Source: Sphingomonas sp.
GTDB taxonomy: Bacteria; Pseudomonadota; Alphaproteobacteria; Sphingomonadales; Sphingomonadaceae
Assembly (NCBI GenBank): GCA_030146605.1
Contig: JASLBO010000260.1
Location: 1 to 12,978 of the forward strand
Direction: 5' to 3'
Length of the DNA: 12,978 bases
The position numbers and the translations under genes were made by a program. The notes below the pieces were generated by a model. The model worked only from the letters and a program-made list of their open reading frames with translations, was not told the origin of the DNA and made no database searches. Below, one piece after another: positions 1 to 7,530 of the stretch (position 1 is its first letter; each line of letters opens with the position of its first letter).

Positions 1-180
1 ATTGCCCTGAACATAGCCGCCTTCAGCGGTCTTGCTCACCACGTCGACCCATTGCTTGCCTGCGGGCGGCGCAACATTTGCCACCGGCGTGCTCGACGTC
101 ACCGGGGCCGACGCATTGCCGCCGTCGCCGCCACAGGCCGCGAGCGCGAGGAGAGGGAGAAAGGCGATTGCAGAACGCAT
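1..180 (-). CDS. DsbA-family thioredoxin-fold lipoprotein, N-terminal part only (cut by window edge)
   Basis: Only the first 60 residues lie in the window; the gene continues past position 1. The start is ATG at 180, with a strong GGAGG ribosome site (190-194) nine bases upstream. Residues 1-16 form a hydrophobic signal ending in a lipobox (L-A-A-C, Cys16), so the product is probably a lipoprotein. A low-complexity Gly/Ala/Ser/Pro linker follows to about residue 41. The next stretch (QWVDVV, then EGGYVQGN) closely matches the region before the CxxC of the neighbouring DsbA gene (NWVNAVV, EGGFRQGN), which makes the two paralogues. The catalytic CxxC would lie beyond the edge and cannot be checked. 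It is 30 bp downstream of that paralogue and is probably co-transcribed. The assignment rests on similarity to the neighbour; thiol oxidoreductase activity in the periplasm is inferred. Confidence 0.8.
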   Translation of the reverse strand, partial: MRSAIAFLPLLALAACGGDGGNASAPVTSSTPVANVAPPAGKQWVDVVSKTAEGGYVQGN

Positions 181-189
181 GGTCTTGAG

Positions 190-194
190 CCTCC
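190..194 (-). promoter_or_regulatory. Strong ribosome binding site of the truncated DsbA-family lipoprotein
   Basis: GGAGG on the minus strand, nine bases before the ATG at 180. It lies in the 30 bp gap between the two DsbA-family genes and fixes the start of the second. Most other genes here lack such a clear site. Confidence 0.65.
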
Positions 195-210
195 GAAGGA
201 AAAGGGTGGA

Positions 211-918
211 TCAGCTGTCCGCGGCGCGAAGCTCGGGCTGGAGCTGATCCCAGGTGTAGGCGCGCACCTGGCGGCCGTTGATGAAGAAGCTCGGGGTGCC
301 CTGCACGCCTGCCTTGACGCCGCGGGAATAGGTCTCGGCGACACCTTTGATCAGCGCGGGATTGGCCAGGCACCGCCGCGCCTGCGCCTCGGGCAGGCCG
401 CGCGCTTTCATGAACGTGATCATCCCGAGCGTTTCGGCGAATTTGGTGGCGGCCTGCGGCGGCGGAAGCTGCTGCCAGCCTTCCACAACCTTGGGCTGCG
501 TCTCGATCAATTTGTGCAGCGGCGCGTCGAATGTCGCCTGGCTGGCGAACATCTGATCGAGCACCGGAAAAAAGCGTGCGGTGGGCACGCACTGGTTGAG
601 CAACGCGAGCGACAGATCGGGTGCGCCGTGGATCAGGAAGTCGCGGAATTCGTAGCTCAGCTTGCCGCTGGCGATCCATTCGCGGCGCAGCGGCTCCATG
701 CCCTCCACGGCGAACTGCCGGCAGGTCGGGCAGGTGCGCGAGCCATATTCGACCAGTTTGATGCGAGCGTTCGGGTTGCCCTGGCGAAAGCCGCCCTCCG
801 GTGTCCTGACGACGGCATTCACCCAATTGGCGGCGGGCGCGCGCCGCGCCTGTTGCGCCGTGACGGGGCCGGCGCCGGCCAGCAGCAGAAGCGCGGCAGC
901 GAGAAAGCGGAGTGCCAT
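211..918 (-). CDS. DsbA-family thiol:disulfide oxidoreductase, periplasmic
   Basis: A 235-residue protein with an N-terminal signal peptide (hydrophobic residues 4-16, likely cleavage after the Ala-rich VTAQ region near residue 21). The thioredoxin fold begins near residue 45. The redox motif is C63-P-T-C66, and the cis-proline loop is G-T-P209-S, with an inserted helical domain between them, as in DsbA. Two further cysteines (C110, C183) in the insert could form a structural disulfide. Expected role: oxidising or isomerising disulfides of exported proteins; the direction cannot be told from sequence. The start ATG at 918 directly abuts the stop of the DUF721 gene (919-921), so the two are almost certainly translationally coupled. 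A paralogous lipoprotein gene follows after 30 bp. Family assignment is firm; the partner proteins are unknown. Confidence 0.92.
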   Translation of the reverse strand: MALRFLAAALLLLAGAGPVTAQQARRAPAANWVNAVVRTPEGGFRQGNPNARIKLVEYGSRTCPTCRQFAVEGMEPLRREWIASGKLSYEFRDFLIHGAPDLSLALLNQCVPTARFFPVLDQMFASQATFDAPLHKLIETQPKVVEGWQQLPPPQAATKFAETLGMITFMKARGLPEAQARRCLANPALIKGVAETYSRGVKAGVQGTPSFFINGRQVRAYTWDQLQPELRAADS

Positions 919-1461
919 TTAGTCGATCCTGCCAAGCTTGATGCCCTCGGCCGCCGCGACCCCGGCGGCGAGCGATTCGAGGACTGCCTTGAGTTCGGGG
1001 TCGGCGATGCCGCGCAAACTGTCGCCCATCGCCTCGGAAAGTGGCGCGAGACTGGCCGGCGGTGCCGCCTTGGCGATGCGCTTGACCTCGCCCTGGCGGA
1101 TCGCGACGCGCGCCACCGCGGCATAGCCGAAGAAGCGATTGACCCGTTCGATGATCTCAGGCGCGATGTGCTGCATCATCGGTGCATGCGCGCCGCCGAC
1201 GACGAGGCTCAGCACCCCCTCGGCGCGCTTGCCCTGTGGAAAGCGAATCGATTCAGGCACCGAGACGCGGGCATAACGCTCGCCGACGATCTCGCCCCAG
1301 CGGCTGACGATGGCATGCTGGACGAAGCCGAACTTGCGGAATGCGGCGCGGCCGACGTCGGGCAGCAGCTCGGAAACCGGGCGCGCGCGATTCGAGCGCG
1401 GCGGTTCGAGCTTAGGCTGGCGCGTGGTCGCGCGCTTCGGTTTGTCGGGAGCCTTCGTCAT
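919..1461 (-). CDS. DUF721 / DciA-like protein (putative replicative helicase loader)
   Basis: A 180-residue protein. After a basic, disordered N-terminus (residues 1-27, many K/R/P) comes a DUF721 domain at about residues 29-125. It contains the expected features: a conserved Trp in SRWGEIVG (W55), a beta-strand run around LSLVV (84-88), and an amphipathic helix HIAPEIIERVNRFFG. The C-terminal 50 residues are an Ala-rich helical extension. DUF721 includes DciA, which loads the DnaB helicase in bacteria lacking DnaC; alphaproteobacterial members are divergent, so the role here is inferred. The start is ATG at 1461, only 28 bp from the divergent mutY start, so both promoters must sit within this gap and the flanking coding sequence. 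No clear Shine-Dalgarno is seen. Its stop abuts the DsbA start, giving a tightly packed operon. Confidence 0.85.
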   Translation of the reverse strand: MTKAPDKPKRATTRQPKLEPPRSNRARPVSELLPDVGRAAFRKFGFVQHAIVSRWGEIVGERYARVSVPESIRFPQGKRAEGVLSLVVGGAHAPMMQHIAPEIIERVNRFFGYAAVARVAIRQGEVKRIAKAAPPASLAPLSEAMGDSLRGIADPELKAVLESLAAGVAAAEGIKLGRID

Positions 1462-1489
1462 TGCCGCTTACCCATGCCATAGGCGGGGC

Positions 1490-2536
1490 GTGCCCGACAA
1501 CGTCCCTCGCGCAATCGCCGTGCCCTTGCTCCGTTGGTACGACGCCCACGCCCGCGATCTGCCATGGCGCGCGCGGCCCGGCGCCAACGCGCCCGACCCC
1601 TATCGGGTATGGCTGAGCGAAGTGATGCTCCAGCAGACCCAGGTCGCCAGCGTCATCCCCTATTTCGAGAAATTCACGGCGCGCTGGCCGAGCTTCGAAG
1701 CGCTGGCCGCTGCCGAGGACGCCGATCTGATGGCGGCCTGGGCGGGGCTCGGTTATTATGCCCGGGCCCGCAATCTGCTCGCCTGCGCCCGCGCCGTCGC
1801 CGCGCGCGGACGCCTTCCGCAGACCGAAGCCGAGTTGCTGGGCCTGCCCGGCATCGGCGGCTATACCGCCGCGGCGATCGCCGCGATCGCGTTCGGGCGG
1901 CGCGCAGTGGTGGTCGATGCCAATGTCGAGCGGGTGGTGACGCGGCTGTTCGCGGTGAGCGAGCCGCTGCCCGGCGCCCGGCCGACGATCCGGACGCGCA
2001 CCGATTCGATCACCCCCGATGCCCGCGCAGGCGACTTCGCCCAGGCGATGATGGATCTGGGCTCCACCATCTGCACTGCGCGAGCGCCCCGCTGCCTCCT
2101 TTGCCCCTTGCGTCAGCAATGCGACGGCTTCGCCACCGCCGCACCCGAGCGCTTCCCGGTCAAGGCCGCGAAGCTGCCCAAGCCGCAGCGCTACGGCACG
2201 ATGTTCTGGATCGAGCGCGGGGGGAGCGTGCTGCTCGTCCGCCGCCCTGCGAAGGGCCTGCTCGGCGGCATGCGGGCGCTGCCGACCGGGCCGTGGGGCG
2301 ATTCGCCGCAAGGTCTCGCCGGCGCTCCGCTCGCGGCCGATTGGCGGATGCTCGACGCACAGGTCCGCCATGGCTTCACCCACTTCAACCTCGACGTGGC
2401 GCTTGCGGCTGCAACAATCCCGGAGCACACAGACGCGCCGCAGGGCGAATGGTGGCCGGTAGCCGAAATGGAATCGGCGGGGCTGCCCACTATATTCGCC
2501 AAGGCGGCGAGGATGTTCGGGAGGATGCATGCGTAG
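1490..2536 (+). CDS. mutY: A/G-specific adenine glycosylase MutY
   Basis: Removes adenine mispaired with 8-oxoguanine. The reading frame is open from upstream, but the family N-terminus (PLLRWYDAHARDLPWR) starts just after GTG at 1490, giving 348 residues. ATG at 1310 would add 60 residues lying entirely opposite dciA and is rejected. Visible landmarks: the catalytic Glu44 in the SEVMLQQTQV motif; the helix-hairpin-helix LPGIGGYTA (119-127); the catalytic Asp143 in VDANVERV; a [4Fe-4S] ligand set C195-x6-C202-x2-C205-x5-C211; and a C-terminal Nudix-like 8-oxoG recognition domain (about 230-345) with the FTHF loop (296-299). An AGGCGGGG stretch sits just upstream of the GTG. The last 8 bases overlap the next gene, whose Shine-Dalgarno is embedded in the mutY 3' end. 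Confidence 0.96.
   Translation: MPDNVPRAIAVPLLRWYDAHARDLPWRARPGANAPDPYRVWLSEVMLQQTQVASVIPYFEKFTARWPSFEALAAAEDADLMAAWAGLGYYARARNLLACARAVAARGRLPQTEAELLGLPGIGGYTAAAIAAIAFGRRAVVVDANVERVVTRLFAVSEPLPGARPTIRTRTDSITPDARAGDFAQAMMDLGSTICTARAPRCLLCPLRQQCDGFATAAPERFPVKAAKLPKPQRYGTMFWIERGGSVLLVRRPAKGLLGGMRALPTGPWGDSPQGLAGAPLAADWRMLDAQVRHGFTHFNLDVALAAATIPEHTDAPQGEWWPVAEMESAGLPTIFAKAARMFGRMHA
2520..2524 (+). promoter_or_regulatory. Ribosome binding site inside the mutY 3' end
   Basis: GGAGG four bases before the ATG at 2529. It supports that start rather than the later in-frame Met10, and implies translation coupled to the end of mutY. Confidence 0.6.
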
Positions 2537-3812
2537 CTGGCGAATATTCGGATCCATGGCAGCACTGGCGCTCGCCAGCCCCGGCTGGCCGCAGGCGACG
2601 GTGCCGCTGCCGTCGGGCAGCGTGCAGAGCCAGTCTGCGACCGCTGCATTGGCGAAGCGCTATGTCGCCGAGGGCAGGGTGCCCGGCATCGTCATCCTCA
2701 GCGGGGTCGGCAACGCGCCGCCCCGTGTCGCCGCCGAAGGCCGCATCGCGCTCGAACCCACGGCAGCCCCCGCCGATGTCGACAGCCTGTGGCGCGTCTA
2801 TTCGATGACCAAGCCGATCACCGGCATCGCGGCGATGATCCTCGTCGAGGAAGGCAAGCTCGGGCTCGACCAGCCGATCAGCGACTTCATCCCCGCGTTC
2901 AAGGACATGAAGGTCCTCGTCGATCCGGCCAGGGACCTCACCAGCCGCCCCGCGACCCGCCCGATCACGGTGCGCAACTTGCTTACCCACACTGCGGGGC
3001 TCGGTTACACCATCATCACCAAGGGGCCGCTGCTCGACGAGTATAATCGCCTCGGGATCAACCCGGCGGCGGTCAACGCGCTGATGGAGCCGGGCATGCG
3101 CGCGGCGCGCCCAAAGAGCCTCGAGGAGTTCGCCAACCGCCTTGCGACTCTCCCGCTGATCGCCGATCCGGGCGAGAAATGGAGCTATTCGATCGGGCTC
3201 GATCTGCTCGGCCGGGTGATCGAGGTCGCTGGCGGCATGCCGTTCGACCGCTTCGTCCAGACGCGTATCTTCGATCCGCTCAAGATGCGCGCAAGCTATT
3301 GGACGGTGCCGCAAGACAAGGCGCGGATCTTCGCCACCAACTATATGACGCCCAAGCTGGCGATCGATACCGCCGCCGCCTCGGTGTGGCTCGAGCCGCC
3401 GAGTTTCCCTTATGGCGGTGCCGGGCTGGTGATGTCGGCGCGCGACTATGACCGCTTTCTCCACATGCTGGTCAATGGCGGCGAACTCGAAGGCGTTCGG
3501 GTCCTGAAACCCGCGACGGTCAAGCTCGCGATGTCGGATCTGCTGCCCGCTTCCGTCGACCGCTCGACACTGGCGCATATGACCGCCGACAGCGGCGTCC
3601 CGATCGGCTTCGGCGCGGGCGGCTCGGTCTATCTTGCCGACAAGCCCGGCGGTCCGGGCAAGGGCACCTTCGGCTGGGGCGGCGCGGCGGGGACGATCGG
3701 CTGGGCCGATCCGGTACACAAGGTGCGCGGCGTCGCGATGATCAACCTGTTCAGCGACAAGGAGCTCAAGCGCGAGGCATCGAAGGCGATCTACGCCGAT
3801 CTCGCCAGATGA
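2529..3812 (+). CDS. Serine hydrolase of the beta-lactamase/esterase (class C-like, family VIII) fold
   Basis: A 427-residue protein with a short N-terminal signal (hydrophobic residues 8-17, likely cleaved near residue 21), so probably exported. The nucleophile motif is S92-M-T-K95 (SxxK). The second motif is Tyr220 in WSYSIG; the Asn of the lactamase YxN is absent, as in many family VIII esterases. The third element is the Gly/Trp-rich G-W-G-G loop at about 382-385, in place of KTG. This pattern fits carboxylesterases and penicillin-binding-protein-like hydrolases better than true beta-lactamases, so calling it a resistance gene would be unsupported. ATG at 2529 has GGAGG at 2520-2524 inside mutY and overlaps the mutY stop by 8 bases. 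nudC begins 10 bases after its stop, so it sits in a mutY-nudC operon. The substrate is unknown. Confidence 0.88.
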   Translation: MRSWRIFGSMAALALASPGWPQATVPLPSGSVQSQSATAALAKRYVAEGRVPGIVILSGVGNAPPRVAAEGRIALEPTAAPADVDSLWRVYSMTKPITGIAAMILVEEGKLGLDQPISDFIPAFKDMKVLVDPARDLTSRPATRPITVRNLLTHTAGLGYTIITKGPLLDEYNRLGINPAAVNALMEPGMRAARPKSLEEFANRLATLPLIADPGEKWSYSIGLDLLGRVIEVAGGMPFDRFVQTRIFDPLKMRASYWTVPQDKARIFATNYMTPKLAIDTAAASVWLEPPSFPYGGAGLVMSARDYDRFLHMLVNGGELEGVRVLKPATVKLAMSDLLPASVDRSTLAHMTADSGVPIGFGAGGSVYLADKPGGPGKGTFGWGGAAGTIGWADPVHKVRGVAMINLFSDKELKREASKAIYADLAR

Positions 3813-3822
3813 GCTCTGCCCG

Positions 3823-4698
3823 GTGAGCGCGCCCGGTTTCACCGGCGGCACCGTCGACCGCGCCGACCGGGTCCGCCACGATCCCGAGCTGCTGCGCGAA
3901 GCCGAGGCCGATTCGCGCGCCCGTCTGCTCGTGCTCAACGGGCTCGATCCCGAACTCGACCAGGCCGGTCGCCTCGTCTGGACGTCGCTGGATCGTGCGA
4001 CGTCCGGGCGGTTGTTCCTCGGCTATGACGAAGGCGTGCCCCTGTTCGCCGCCGCCGCGCCGCATGGGCAGCCGCTCCCCGGCGGCCGCTCGCCGGCGTT
4101 GTTCGCGATGCTCGATCGCTTCCACGCCGCGGACGCCGCGCTTTACGCAGCGGCGCGCAGCCTCGTCGACTGGCATTCCCGGCACGGCTATTGCGCGGTC
4201 TGCGGCACCGCCACTGCGATCTTCCGTGCCGGCTGGGCGCGCCAATGCCCCAATTGCCATGCCGAGCATTTCCCGCGGGTAGATCCAGTGGTGATCATGC
4301 TGGCGGAGCTGGGCGACAAGGTGCTGCTCGGCCGCCAGCCGCCCTGGCCCGCGGGACGCTATTCGGCGCTGGCCGGCTTTCTAGAAGTCGGCGAATCGAT
4401 CGAGGAGGCAGTGCGCCGCGAGATCTTCGAGGAAGCCGGCGTCCGCGTCGGCGCGGTGCGCTACGTCGCCAGCCAGCCCTGGCCGTTCCCTTCGTCGCTG
4501 ATGATCGCCTGCATCGGCCAGGCCGAGGACGACAGGATCACGATCGACGCCAACGAGCTCGAGGACGCGCGCTGGTTCACGCGTGACGAGGCGCGGCTTG
4601 CGCTTGCGCGCGATCCCGCGGCTCCGTTCGGCGCACCCCCCGCTTATGCGATCGCCCATACGCTGCTGACCGCCTGGGTCGAGCGCGGAGGACGGTAG
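3823..4698 (+). CDS. nudC: NADH pyrophosphatase NudC (Nudix hydrolase)
   Basis: Hydrolyses NAD(H) to NMN(H) and AMP; family members also remove NAD caps from RNA 5' ends. The protein has 291 residues from a GTG start at 3823, giving the typical N-terminus (PGFTGG). Domains: an N-terminal NudC-like region to about residue 115; a zinc ribbon with C124-x2-C127 and C142-x2-C145; and a Nudix domain at about 150-285. The Nudix box runs from G185 through E191 and R199-E200 to E203-E204-A-G206, with all metal-binding glutamates present. The NudC signature SQPWPFP follows at 218-224, downstream of the box as expected. It lies 10 bp after the serine hydrolase gene, on the same strand as mutY. The zinc ribbon and the SQPWPFP motif separate it from generic Nudix proteins. 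Confidence 0.96.
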   Translation: MSAPGFTGGTVDRADRVRHDPELLREAEADSRARLLVLNGLDPELDQAGRLVWTSLDRATSGRLFLGYDEGVPLFAAAAPHGQPLPGGRSPALFAMLDRFHAADAALYAAARSLVDWHSRHGYCAVCGTATAIFRAGWARQCPNCHAEHFPRVDPVVIMLAELGDKVLLGRQPPWPAGRYSALAGFLEVGESIEEAVRREIFEEAGVRVGAVRYVASQPWPFPSSLMIACIGQAEDDRITIDANELEDARWFTRDEARLALARDPAAPFGAPPAYAIAHTLLTAWVERGGR

Positions 4699-4712
4699 CC
4701 GGCGGGGGTCGC

Positions 4713-4768
4713 GACCTGGCTCGCTGATCGAAGCGCCTCTTCGCCAGGTCCGAAGTCCGGCCCTGGCG
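4713..4768 (+). repeat. Competing inverted repeats just downstream of nudC
   Basis: GACCTGGC (4713-4720) and GCCAGGTC (4743-4750) are perfectly complementary, with a small nested CGCT/AGCG stem in the 22-base loop. The middle element, extended to CGCCAGG (4742-4748), can instead pair with CCTGGCG (4762-4768). No T-run follows on the plus strand, so this is not a standard intrinsic terminator. It may protect or end the nudC mRNA 3' end. Function unknown. Confidence 0.4.
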
Positions 4769-4889
4769 CGTTTGGTGCAGCTAAGAAGGCGATTCCACCT
4801 GAGTTGAAGCGGAATTCAGCCGCCGCACGCATCGAACGGCGTCTCGGGCAAAGCCGTCAGATTTCGCTCTTTCGCCCAGGAAAGAGAAC

Positions 4890-4927
4890 CCAAACGAAAA
4901 GGGCCGGACGTTTCCGCCCGGCCCCTT
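4890..4927 (-). terminator. Rho-independent terminator of the cold-shock gene
   Basis: On the minus strand, 21 bases after the cold-shock stop, a G/C-rich 10 bp stem (arms 4915-4924 and 4901-4910, with one G-U wobble) closes a GAAA tetraloop. TTTTCGTTT follows. On the plus strand the same stem has an A-C mismatch and no T-tract, so it acts for the minus strand. This is the clearest terminator in the window. Confidence 0.88.
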
Positions 4928-4947
4928 CATGATTCGGTTGCCGAAGA

Positions 4948-5781
<834 letters not shown>

Positions 5782-5989
5782 GCCCTGTTCGTCTTCCCGG
5801 TTCGCCCATACTGCAATCAAAACCCAAGCGCCGGACGAAGAACGCAGGTGTTCGGGCACAAAAAACAGCGCCACAGAATCGGCATAGCCCAAATTCGTAC
5901 AGGGTGCGACCGAAAATCGACTTGATTAGGCCAGATTTAGGGAGACTGCGGCGCTTGCGCCACGGTTCGACGCACGGCACAAGTGCGGC
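5782..5989. promoter_or_regulatory. Divergent intergenic region between the cold-shock gene and the TerC gene
   Basis: 208 bp that must carry both promoters. It is less GC-rich than its surroundings around 5855-5940. No convincing -35/-10 pair was found for either gene. A tight inverted repeat, GGCGC-TT-GCGCC, lies at 5950-5961, 28 bases before the TerC start. The long leader of the cold-shock gene resembles known cold-responsive 5' UTRs only in length. Confidence 0.4.
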
Positions 5990-6787
5990 ATGGAGCAAAT
6001 CGCCGAATTGATCGCCAGCCCAGCCGCATGGGTCGCACTCGTCACATTGATCGTGATGGAGGTCGTGCTCGGCATCGACAACCTCATCTTCATCTCGATC
6101 CTGTCGAACAAGCTGCCCGAGGCGCAGCGCCGGAAGGCGCGGATGATCGGCATCAGCCTGGCGCTGGTGATGCGGCTCGCCTTGCTGACGATGATCGCGT
6201 GGATCGTCGGCCTTGTCGCGCCGGTGTTCGATCTCGGGCTGGTCGGTCCGCTCGGGGCGCATGGCGAGCCGGCGTTCGAGACGCAATTCTCGTGGCGCGA
6301 CCTGATTCTGATCGCCGGCGGGCTTTTCCTCGTCTGGAAGGCGACCAAGGAGATTCACCATTCGGTCGATACGCATCAAAGCGAAGACCTGCTCGACAAG
6401 AAGCATGTCGCGTCGATCAATTTCACCTCGGCGATCGTCCAGATCCTGTTGCTCGACATCGTCTTCTCGATCGATTCGATCCTGACCGCGGTCGGCATGA
6501 CCGAACATGTCGAGATCATGTACGTCGCGGTGATCTTCGCGGTGACGGTGATGCTGTTCGCCGCGACACCGCTCGCCAATTTCATCAACGGCAATCCTAC
6601 CGTGGTGATGCTGGCTTTGGGCTTTCTGCTGATGATCGGGATGGTGCTGATCGCCGAGGGCTTCGGCGCGCATATCCCCAAGGGCTATATCTATACTGCG
6701 ATGGCGTTCTCGGCCGGAGTCGAGATGCTCAACATCTGGTCGCGGCGCGCGCGCGAGAGGAAAGCGGCCGCCGCCAAGCCCGACTGA
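5990..6787 (+). CDS. TerC-family integral membrane protein
   Basis: A 265-residue polytopic inner-membrane protein. Hydrophobic segments lie near residues 12-36, 52-80, 105-117, 147-168, 176-197, 205-224 and 233-248. The TerC hallmarks are present: acidic residues inside membrane helices in EVVLGIDN (24-31) and its pseudo-repeat DIVFSIDS (156-163), plus [11 protein letters not shown] (223-233) near the end. Members of the family have been linked to tellurite resistance, and others (Alx, MeeF/MeeY) to manganese export or metallation of exported proteins; the specific role here is not evident. The start is ATG at 5990. No good Shine-Dalgarno is visible, only GTGCGGC. The gene is divergent from the cold-shock gene, with 208 bp between the starts. 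The C-terminus is a short basic Arg/Lys/Ala tail. No tellurite-resistance (ter) operon partners are nearby. Confidence 0.92.
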   Translation: MEQIAELIASPAAWVALVTLIVMEVVLGIDNLIFISILSNKLPEAQRRKARMIGISLALVMRLALLTMIAWIVGLVAPVFDLGLVGPLGAHGEPAFETQFSWRDLILIAGGLFLVWKATKEIHHSVDTHQSEDLLDKKHVASINFTSAIVQILLLDIVFSIDSILTAVGMTEHVEIMYVAVIFAVTVMLFAATPLANFINGNPTVVMLALGFLLMIGMVLIAEGFGAHIPKGYIYTAMAFSAGVEMLNIWSRRARERKAAAAKPD

Positions 6788-6826
6788 ATCCTTTCCAGAG
6801 CGAGAGGCAAACGGGAAGTCAAAGCA

Positions 6827-6855
6827 TTGAGGTGCGCGCGCAACCGGCCTATGCG
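6827..6855 (+). promoter_or_regulatory. Candidate promoter giving a leaderless rnd transcript
   Basis: TTGAGG (6827-6832), a 17-base spacer, then TATGCG (6850-6855). Transcription would begin 6-7 bases later, at or beside the A of the rnd ATG (6862). No ribosome site lies before that ATG. Inference from motif and spacing only. Confidence 0.4.
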
Positions 6856-6861
6856 CGCGGC

Positions 6862-7482
6862 ATGACTGTGCATTTTCATGAAGAAGACCTGCCCGGGGAC
6901 GTGTTCGCTCCCGGCGCGTCGATCGCCGTAGACACCGAGACGATGGGGCTGATCACGCCGCGCGACCGGCTGTGCGTCGTCCAGCTCTCCGACGGCAGCG
7001 GCGACGAGCATCTCGTACGGTTCGGGCCGCGCTCGTCCTACGATGCGCCCAATCTGCGCGCTGTGCTGGCCGATCCCGAGCGGCTCAAGCTCTACCATTT
7101 CGCGCGATTCGATCTGGCGGCGATCCGATTCTATCTCGGCGTCACCGCCGCCCCGGTCTATTGCACCAAGATCGCGTCGCGGCTGGTGCGCACCTATACC
7201 GACCGCCACGGCCTCAAGGACCTCGTCCGCGAGCTGGTCGGGCAGGAAATCTCGAAGCAGCAACAGTCTTCGGACTGGGGCGGCCCCGACCTCTCGGACG
7301 CGCAGAAGGACTATGCCGCGTCCGACGTGCGCTTCCTGCATGCGATGAAAGTGGAACTCGACAAGCGCCTCGAGCGTGAAGGGCGCATGCCGCTCGCTCA
7401 GGCCGCTTTCGACTTCCTCCCGTGGCGGGCCGAGCTGGATCTCGCCGGCTGGCCCGAGGTGGATATCTTTGCCCATATCTAG
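6862..7482 (+). CDS. rnd: Ribonuclease D-type 3'-5' exonuclease (short, no HRDC domain)
   Basis: A 206-residue DEDD-family exonuclease that would trim RNA 3' ends, for example tRNA precursors. Catalytic residues: D24 and E26 in VDTETMGL (ExoI), D84 in FHARFD-like HFARFD (ExoII), and Y151/D155 in DYAASD (ExoIII, the DEDDy type). E. coli RNase D is about 375 residues with two HRDC domains; this protein stops after the nuclease fold, as is usual in alphaproteobacteria. ATG at 6862 is chosen because homology begins there. The frame is open much further upstream, but only antisense to or shadowing the TerC gene. No Shine-Dalgarno is seen. lptC starts 41 bp after its stop, the conserved alphaproteobacterial arrangement. 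Confidence 0.92.
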   Translation: MTVHFHEEDLPGDVFAPGASIAVDTETMGLITPRDRLCVVQLSDGSGDEHLVRFGPRSSYDAPNLRAVLADPERLKLYHFARFDLAAIRFYLGVTAAPVYCTKIASRLVRTYTDRHGLKDLVRELVGQEISKQQQSSDWGGPDLSDAQKDYAASDVRFLHAMKVELDKRLEREGRMPLAQAAFDFLPWRAELDLAGWPEVDIFAHI

Positions 7483-7508
7483 CGCCATGCCGATCGAACC
7501 CTATCTGA

Positions 7509-7530
7509 CGGACATGGTCTTCCATGTCTG
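7509..7530 (+). promoter_or_regulatory. Hairpin burying the lptC start codon
   Basis: GACATGG (7511-7517) and CCATGTC (7522-7528) pair perfectly around a TCTT loop. In RNA the stem extends by G7510-U7529 and C7509-G7530 to nine pairs. The lptC ATG (7524-7526) lies in the 3' arm, and no Shine-Dalgarno precedes it. A 14-codon frame (7487-7531) reads through the hairpin and stops at TGA 7529-7531, overlapping the lptC start. The structure is directly visible; its control role is inferred. Confidence 0.5.

Noticed and set aside
52..1482. Long plus-strand open frame opposite the DsbA and DciA-like genes
   Set aside because: It is antisense to two genes with clear domains; the composition is Arg/Ala/Gly-rich shadow protein of high-GC DNA with no recognisable motif.
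1310..1489. Upstream ATG for mutY
   Set aside because: The extra 60 residues lie wholly opposite dciA and precede the normal MutY N-terminus.
2490..3938. Long minus-strand frame across the serine hydrolase gene
   Set aside because: Antisense shadow of a gene with signal peptide, SxxK and other motifs; its His/Asp/Arg-rich translation is typical of GC-rich antisense frames.
5782..5892. In-frame 37-codon N-terminal extension of the cold-shock gene
   Set aside because: The extension (starting MGYADSV) does not resemble the family, whereas ATG 5781 has an AGGG site and a typical MSFDRG start.
5893..5989. yybP-ykoY manganese riboswitch before the TerC gene
   Set aside because: A GGGAG and a tight GC hairpin are present, but the second conserved loop and enclosing stem are missing and too few bases remain before the start codon.
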